Source of the DNA: Fragum whitleyi
Lineage: Eukaryota > Mollusca > Bivalvia > Cardiida > Cardiidae
Direction of reading: 5' to 3'
Assembly (NCBI GenBank): GCA_948146395.1
Contig: OX411559.1
Coordinates: 32,796,215-32,860,214 of the forward strand
Length of the DNA stretch: 64,000 nt
Positions 12,501 through 21,500 of the stretch are shown here, piece by piece; the stretch's first letter is position 1; each line of letters starts with the position of its first letter. A program made the translations under genes and the position numbers. The notes under the pieces are model-generated. The model saw only the letters and a list, made by a program, of their open reading frames with translations. It made no database searches and was not told the DNA's origin.

Positions 12501-15500
12501 CCTCCCTATCTTTCTCTTCATTTCGTCTTTCACTCCGTCCCGCCCTTCATTACTATCGCTAGTCTGCTCCGGAAACAAGTACGCCGATTTAGTCAGTTCT
12601 GGAACGTGTAACTGGTAAGAATAACAAATGAACAAGTTTTAATAAATATCTTTATTTCATTTTTACTCAAAGTAAGTCGAAATCAACGCGTTTTTTAAGA
12701 TCGAAAATGCGAATCGTCACAAAAAATGTCCGCCGTCTTTTTTGTTTACACTGTCACTTCATAGCAACGGATGTATTCATCCGAACGTAAAAATATAACG
12801 GAAAGGATTTTGCGGGAAAAGGTCTATTGCGTAACTGTTATTTGAAAGCAGTTTAAATTTTTAAAACTACAAAATCGTTCTAGAAGTATAGGTGATGTAA
12901 AAAAATAATAAATAAGAAGTGAATATCGTCCAACAATATCAAAGTATACAATAAAAAGGTTATTGAATTTAAATGGGAATATATTGTGTCGGACTCGTTC
13001 TTTTGGCGTAGTTGCCCTCGCAAGCTCGGGCACACTGCCAAAAGAACTCGTCCGACACAATATATTCCCATATAAATTCAATAACCTATAGTACAGATAA
13101 TGGGTTTTGAATAAATATCAGATAGTTCCAAAGGTCACAGGTCAAGTTCAGATATTACGAATAATTGTTTCAAGACAATATTTCGAACCATCATGAATGG
13201 ATTTCAAAATAACTATGCACAAACCTCCACTAGTCTTTGAAGGTACCATTTGATATGATTTTTGGATTAAGAGTTTAAGCGTTGATACCAGTTTGATACC
13301 AGTAATCTATAAATCAGAGGGTTGAATCTCAATATCCAGGACCAACTGATGACATTGATTTGGTAGAGAATTTGAATTTAATGTTCAACTGCTAAATAAA
13401 ATGATTTACTCAAGAAACTACCGACTCTGCGTAGTTCGTACTACATTTAGTTCTTTTAAAATGTCCCAGTCCCTTGCATTACGAACTACTGAGAATTTAC
13501 TGTATTTTCTTTTCAGGATACTTAAAAAGCCAGTTAACAAGCCACAAAAAATACATAAACATCGAATGGTTGCCCGGTCCTTTAAGCGTAGAAAGCATCG
13601 TAACAATGAAAGATTATCAATCAGCTATGGAACTGACCATGATGATCCTGTGGGTAGGTGCACAATTTTGATATCTGGGGCCTTTTTAGCTCCACTGGCC
13701 GAAGCCCACATAGGCTATTGTCATTGCGTTGTGTCCACTGTTTATCCGTCCTCCGTCCATGCGTAAATCTTTTATTTAAAAATCTTCTCCTCAGAAACTA
13801 CTGGATGAATTTCAACCAAACTTCACAGGAACAATCCTGGGGTGACCCTCATTCAAAGTTGTTCAAGAAATTTTGATCCAATGAAAACATGGATTTAATG
13901 GGCATGGCTAATTTCCAAATATGGTAAAAAGTGACTTTTCTCAGATTCTAATTGATGGATACCAATTGAACTTAATATGAATGATCCTTTTGTGACCCTT
14001 TATCAGTCTTCAAAAAATTATTGTGATCTGATGAAAAATATGTATTTTATGGGTGGAGGTCATTTCTCTGTCTGTTATATAGTTGAAACTTTGAAAATTA
14101 TTTTCAACATCAGTAGAACCTAAAATATCTAAAAATCTAGTCAAAACTTTGATTTGCTTTAACAAGAATTTCAAGCCTGTGGAGCGACTCGAGCCATTCA
14201 TGGCTTTCTAGTTCTAAACTTCTTACAGAAGTAATTAATCGTAAGTCAAAATCACAAATCATTCCTGGTTTTTTCATTCATTGTGAGATTCTGCCTTGCA
14301 ATATCTCATTGGAATCGTCCTTAGAAGACAATTCCGATAAGATGATGCAAGGCAGAATCCCATATTAACCTTTGTCATGCTGAACCTGGAATATTCCTGC
14401 TTGGGCAAGAGCTGTACACAAACATCAGCCTGCACCCTTGTGCAGTCTGATGTTAATCTGCACAACCTGTTTAAAACTTTCAAACCAGAATTGTCGATAG
14501 ATTTAGGGTTTTTTTTTTTAAAAAAATACCTACTTTCAGTGCTTTTTGCCCTTTGATTTTGATAAAAAAAAAATTAGGCAAAATTTATTCAGCATGACAA
14601 GGGTTAAGTTACTATAGTAGAAACAACTTCAATTTTTTACTTAATCAAGAAAGGATTTTAAGATGTTTAGTAAAATAGGCCCCTGCTGTTTAGCAAAGCG
14701 TAAATCTACCCTATGTTCAGGATGAGAAAACATCACAAACTGTTCGCCAATTATACCCTGCTGTGCATGTGCATGCAAAGCAGGGTATAATGTGCAAACA
14801 AATTGTACCATTTTGTCATCCTGAACACAGGGATTGTAATTATGCCCGCTTCGAAGCAGATGGGGTATATTGTTTTGCACTTGTGGGTCAGTTGGTCCGT
14901 CCATAGACCCTTATTTGTCCGGAGCTGTATCGTAAATCATGAAACTTCACAGGTAGATAGATGTCATTGAGGAGAAGTGCAGTGCACAAGAACCATAACT
15001 TAAGTCATCATATTTTGCGAGTTATAGCCCTTTAATGATTGACAAAGAATAGGCTATTAACCTGCTTTTATGAGGGGCATAAATGTTTTACAAACATCTC
15101 TTGTTAAGTTAAGTTTGGCTGTATAGAACTGACTATGATGATCCTTTTGGTATTGGATCAATTTTGATACCATTCTGATCAGCCATGTCAAGCGTGTTCA
15201 GCTCAGGTGGCAGGATAGCTGCCGTCATAGAGCAGTGGTTGCGATTCTAACCATCATTCAAAAGGTCCCTAGTTCAATCCCAAGCAGCCGCATCCTTTCC
15301 GACTATTTGTCTCCCACCAGTGGGTTGATAATTGTAGACCTATGTTGGATGGCAGCTTGAGATTAGGAAAGGATGTGATGGTAGTACTGGTGTGAGAAAT
15401 ACCAGGAATCCATTGTTAGGTGCTCCAGCCCCCGCAATATACCTGAAAGATTTTAAAAGCAGTGTTCCACATTCAAACTAACAAATCAGGTGACAGGGTT

Positions 15501-18500
15501 TTTAAATGGACGCAGGTGTGAAAAATCTGAGACTCAAATATGTAGCCCGGACCAATAAAATTATCTGGTTTGAGCCCCTTTGGCTCAATTACAGAAAAGA
15601 ATTGAGGACTGTTTTAGACAGCCATCCTTTCCTTCCTCAATTTGAGTGAGATAGGTTCATATTCATCCATTAACTTTGTTTACCTTAAACCAGACATAGC
15701 TCAAAATTTACATTAACCCTTTCCTGTTTTACAAAATTTTGGACCAGTCCAAATTCAAAGGTTTTGCAGACAAAAATATCAAGTGCATCTAATTGGAAAA
15801 ATAACCATTCAGTAGGGTAGAAAATAGTGTGGAAAAAGAAGAAATTGCTTGTAAGAAGCAATTTCTTCTTTTTTTACGCCCGTCGAAGACGGGACGTATT
15901 ATGGGATCACCCGTGACGTTCAGCGTCCGGGCGGCCGGGCGGCCGGCGGCGTCCACTTCTTTGTCCGGAGCATAACTCTGTCACTTGAAGTCCGATCGAC
16001 TTCAAACTTGGCATATGTGTCCTTCTCATCATTACGGAGTGCAGTGCACAAGAACCATAACTCTACCTGGCCTATTTTTTAGCTCACCTGAGCACAAAGT
16101 GCTCAAGGTGAGCTATTGTGATCGTAAAATGTCCGTCGTCCGTCGTCAGTCGTGCGTCGTCCGTCGTCCGTCGTCCACAATTTCTTTAAACATCTTCTCC
16201 TCCTAAACCAGTGGGCCAATCTTGATGAAACTTGGCAGGGATGTTCCTTGGGTCCAGCTCTACCAAAGTTGTTCAAATAAATGAAATCCACCCTTAACTT
16301 TCCCTTTACCCTTAACAAAAAGGGTGAAAATATGAAAATCTTTAAAAATCTTCTTCTCTGAAACCAGAAGGCAGACAGCTTTCATATTTGGTATGTAGCA
16401 TCATCTAGTGGACCTCTACCAAGTTTGTTCATATCAAGACCCTGGGGTCATATTTGGGCTTTGCCCGGGCCCAACCCTTTTTACATAGAATCAAAGAGCG
16501 AAAATCTTTAAAAATCTTCTTCTCTGAAACCAGAGGGCAGACAGCTTTCATATTTGGTATTTAGCATCGCCTAGTGGGCCTCTACCAAATTTGTTCATAT
16601 CAAGACCCTTGGGTCATATTTGGGCTTTGCACGGGTGCATCCCTTTATCTCTTATGAGCACGAATGGTAAAAAAATGAAAATCTTCAAAAATCTTCTTCT
16701 ATGAAACCAGAAGGCAGACACTTTTTATATTTTGTATGTAGCATCATCTAGTAGACCTCTACCAAGTTTGTTCATATCAAGACCCTTGGATCATATTTGG
16801 GCTCCATCCGGGCGCAACCCTTTTTACATAGAATCAAAGAGCGAAAATCTTTTAAAATCTTCTTTAATCGAAACCAGAGGGCACACTGCTTTCATTTTTG
16901 GTATGTAGTATCATCTAGTGGGCCCCTACCAAGTTTGTTCATATCAAGACCCTTGGGTCAAATTTGGGCTCCACCCGGGCGCATCCCTTTCAGCTCATCT
17001 GAGTACGAAGGGTGAAAATAGGAAAACCTTCAAATATCTTCTTTTTTGAAACCAGTAGGCAGACAGCTTTCATATTTAGTATGTAGCATCATCTTATGGA
17101 CCTTTTCCATGTTTGTTCATATCAAGACTCTGGGTTCACATTTTGGGTCCACCCGTGTGCATCCCTTTTTATAAAGAATCAAAGAGCAAAAAGGCATATC
17201 TGTCTTGCTCTTTGCTGAAAACGTTCCATGGTAGTGATCTTAGGCAATTATCTTTTTGACATCTGCCTATCTAATTAATGTGATGTCCCAGGGGTCAAAG
17301 AGACTCAGGTGAGCGATCTAGGACCATCTTGGTCCTCTTGTTGAGTTATTGCCCTTTGTTGTTTTTCATACTAGAATCTTGTCCGGAGTATATCTCTAAA
17401 AGTATAATAGCTAGGATCATGAAACTTCATGGGTGTATAGATCTCACCAAGGGGGAGTGCAGTACACAAGAACCACAACTCTACCAAGCCTATTTTTTGA
17501 GTTATTGCCCTTTGTTGTTTTTCAGACTTTAATCTTGTCCGGAGTATATCTCTAAAAGTATAATAGCTAGGATCATGAAACTTCATGGGTGTATAGATCT
17601 CACCAAGGGGGAGTGCAGTGCACAAGAACCATAACTCTACCTGGCCTATTTTTTTAGTAATTGCCCTTTGTTGTTTTTCAGACTTGAATCTTGTCCGGAG
17701 TATATCTCTAAAAGTATAATAGCTAGGATCATGAAACTTCATGGGATTATAGATCTCACCAAGGGGGAGTGCAGTGCACAAGAACCACAACTCTACCTAG
17801 CCTATTTTTTGAGTTATTGCCCTTTCTTGTTTTTCAGACTTGAATCTTGTCTGGAGTATAAATCTAAAAGTATAATAGCTAGGATCATGAAACTTCATGG
17901 GTGCAAAAAACATTCATTCAAAATAACCTCAGTTCTATTCAAACCCCCAGTTTATACTCAGCAGTGTGACGGGCGTATCTTGTGACAATTTGGCACCTTG
18001 TTTCACAATGTTTTCTCAATAATAAAATCACAGGCACATAAAAAGCAGGGATTAAACAGCAAAGGGTTAAAAGAAACTAAATGATTTTGAAAATAGTGCA
18101 TATTTTAAAAAAGGGACTCTTGAACCTTGAGCAAGAACCCATGTGATACTTATAATTAAGTCCTGGAGACCCCATTTTGTGATTGCCAGACTAAAACTGT
18201 TAGGCAGTATTGCAATTGCTTTCCATTTTTAGCTTGGCTGTTTTCGGAGGAAAACCAATTGCTATATTGCTATAGCCTTGGTGTCATCATTGTTGTGGTG
18301 CAAAAACTTCGACAGTTTGTGGTATCTCTGGTTCTACTGAAGGCATTCACTTGAAACTTGGTACACATGTTCACCATCAAAAGAGCAACCTTTACTTTCA
18401 AGGGGGATAACTCTTGATGCATTTTGTGGAAATTATGCCTTTTTTTCAACTTAGATTTTTTCCACCATCCAGCACTCAACAGCCGAGCATTGGGACCAAT

Positions 18501-21500
18501 AGGTGGTGCTCTTGTTGGGTCTAAAGTTTGATCCTTATTACTGCCAACTCTCATCCGATATTTGACAAAAATCATTGAAAATATGTCATTTGTCTCCCAT
18601 CAATGGGTGAATAACAATTGATATTGCTTAAATGGGATTAGCAGTTGGTGGCTGAAATGAGATGTTGTGGTTGTAAAGTACTGTTGTATGTGATGTTTAA
18701 TACCATGCCAACAAAATGAAAAGCCATGGCCAACAGCAAATATGTTTGCCAAATATATAGCCAAAAACCTGAAATAAATGTATAAAAATAGTAACATTCC
18801 TAATGGCAATGAGTGTTATTGAACTTTTTTCTAGTAAAAGAAGTCATGATTAAAATGAAATAATTTGATTCCATGTCTGTTTGAAGGTATGAGATTTGAC
18901 CGTAGTAGTATGAGCTCCCAGTCCCTGTCATCAGGGTTTGCCGTAGCTGTACCCAAACGTGGACACAGACGACGCGGAATGATGCATCCATTGAAAGGAA
19001 TGAGGAGAAAGATGTCTGAGTCAGGTAAGTTTACACCTTAATATCATATGAGCGTATGTGTGACATTTCCAACAATTTCACACTTGTGAGAGGTACAAAT
19101 GTTGAGAAGTGTTGACAATGACACAGTGCGAAAATATTATATGCTGACCACATGAAGATGGATTAAGACCTTATCTATTAATATAGCGCATAGTGAAGAT
19201 TCTGGTCAGACTGTGCGGCTGCACAGGCTGGTCTGAAGCTTTGCTTTGGGAACAAGTGAAATTGTTGGCAATGTCACACATAGGCTCATATCTTATCTTG
19301 GCTTTTTCGGGCTGTAGCAATGTTTTTTTACCGGAAAAAAAGGATTCTAATGAAAATTTGGTACAAATATCCTTACAATTGTGGAAGAGTCTACAGTTTT
19401 CATTTATTACGCTTCAAATATGCTAGAGCAATTTTAGTAGCATCATACTGTAGTTCTTTCCAGAAATCGACAAGGTCTGTCAAGTAGCATATGAAAATGA
19501 AACGTATCCATGCCATTGACTCAATTTAGAAAGATGGCTTTTCTTTAAATACTTTCAAATATCATGGGATTATTTCATATCGTAGGTCAAAAGGGGTCAG
19601 TAAATACACAGTGTTTTCTTGTTCTCAACCTATGTGATATCTGTTATTGTTAAAGATTTATGGTTGAAAATTTGCATGTATTATCTTTTTCAAGAAGTTA
19701 GAACAATCAATAAATTCAGTTGATAAGTAGCTAGGCATAATTAGGTGAAATTAGATAACTATTTTTTCATTAAAATTACTCATTTTATTCATGATATATT
19801 TTACTACAGATATATCTATGGGTTCAAGGAGATCATCTAGAAGGACGTCTGCAAGATCATCTCGACACGACACTTATGAATCGAGCATGAGTCAAAAGCT
19901 GAGCGATATCGAACGTGATCTACGAGAGGAGGAACGAAAGAGAAGGAGGGTTAAAAAACGCAGAAGACGACAGAATAAGATTCAGCCAATCCTAGAGCCG
20001 ATTTCTAGCACAATGGCAGCGGTACAAGAGAGAAGGCAGCGTCAACTACAAGCTCGACAGAGACATCGGAGTGATTCGTCCGATGTGAGTCAGGCTACAG
20101 CTCAGAGAATCCAAGTGGCCATGCATGGAAATCGGCAAATTGAAAATCCGTCTTTAGGTTCATCAAATATTTTATCAGAATCAGTCACTACAGAAAATAG
20201 CAATAATATTTCGGAAATAGAAATGCCACAGTATCAGCCTGATCCAGTTCCCGATTTCTCCATATTTACTGCCAGCTCCCTCTTACCAGTGGTAGAAAAC
20301 AAGGCAGGTAACTCTAATGGTGCTTCAAATACAACAAACCTAAAGGGAGCTAACCCTTCCCCTAGTGGGAGTTTTAGGAGGGGTCGGAGAAGAGAGGTTA
20401 AGCTTGAAATGACAGAAACTAGCTTCTATCAGGAGGATGACGATAACATAGAAATGGGTGGGAATAAAACTATTAACACCAAAGAAACATGTGAAGAGTC
20501 AGGTGAAATAAGACAAAATCTTAAGGAACTTAGACCTCTTGTGAATGAGATATTTGAACAGGCACGGGCTAATTCGTCTGGAGGGAGGAATTCTAGTCAG
20601 AGAGATCCTATGGGGAGTAGTAGACTAGGATCTGCATCAAGTAGAGGCAGTAAGGGTAGTCGTGGGAGTAAAGGTAGCCAGGCTAAAGGTAGCCCGTCTA
20701 ATTTGAGAGATTTGAAATATGCTAATACAAAGGTAAAACTGCCAGAAGGGCCTAGATATGACACAAGGAGGAATCGACCTAGTCATGAGACAAGCAGGAA
20801 AAGGCCGTTCTCAGGGGACTATGTTTTACAGACGAATTTATCCAATAGAGACCTTCCTGTGCGGAAATCGCAATCTCAGCCAGGTAGTAGAGTTTCATCC
20901 GCAACAAGTCATAAACGCCAAATTGGAAACAATGGACGTATTATGTTTGGGGATGGGATCAGTTGGTCTAGATTTCTGCAATCTAAGGGACATGCCCCTG
21001 GACAATTATTTACACCCACATTTCCAAATATGGGCAATCATGTGGATTACAAGGGTACTTTTCCAGGTCAACTACAGATAACAGATTCAGGGCATATAAT
21101 AAAGGGGGAATGCAATCAGGGAGAAAGCAATGTCTTAAATGTGGAAAATGAACATAGAAATTTGTTAAAACATGAACATTTCCCGAATGAATTTCATCGA
21201 AACTTTGTTAAAACTGGGATGGTAGATGTACTGGATTTGAATAAAGAACCATCCATGTATAACATTCTAAATGTAGAACAAGAACAGAATCAAAACTTGT
21301 TACAAAACCTTAGCAGAAAGACGAAACATAAACATGGACTAGGAAATGTTGACGTGTTAAATATAGAAGCAGATCAATCACAAGTGAATATATTAAACAT
21401 CGAAGAAGAGCACAGGAATCTACATGTTGATCGTGATAGTTCAGATGTCGGTTCATCTAACGGAAGAAATTCTGACAATGAGTCTGGAGATGCAATACAT

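Noticed and set aside
13401..13766. 121-codon open frame on the plus strand
   Set aside because: It runs over SMO exon G in a frame that includes the true exon, but extends into intron and repeat on both sides. Only 13517-13653 is coding.
17371..17790. 139-codon open frame on the minus strand
   Set aside because: It lies wholly in a tandem array whose period is a multiple of 3; the protein repeat is a by-product of the DNA repeat.
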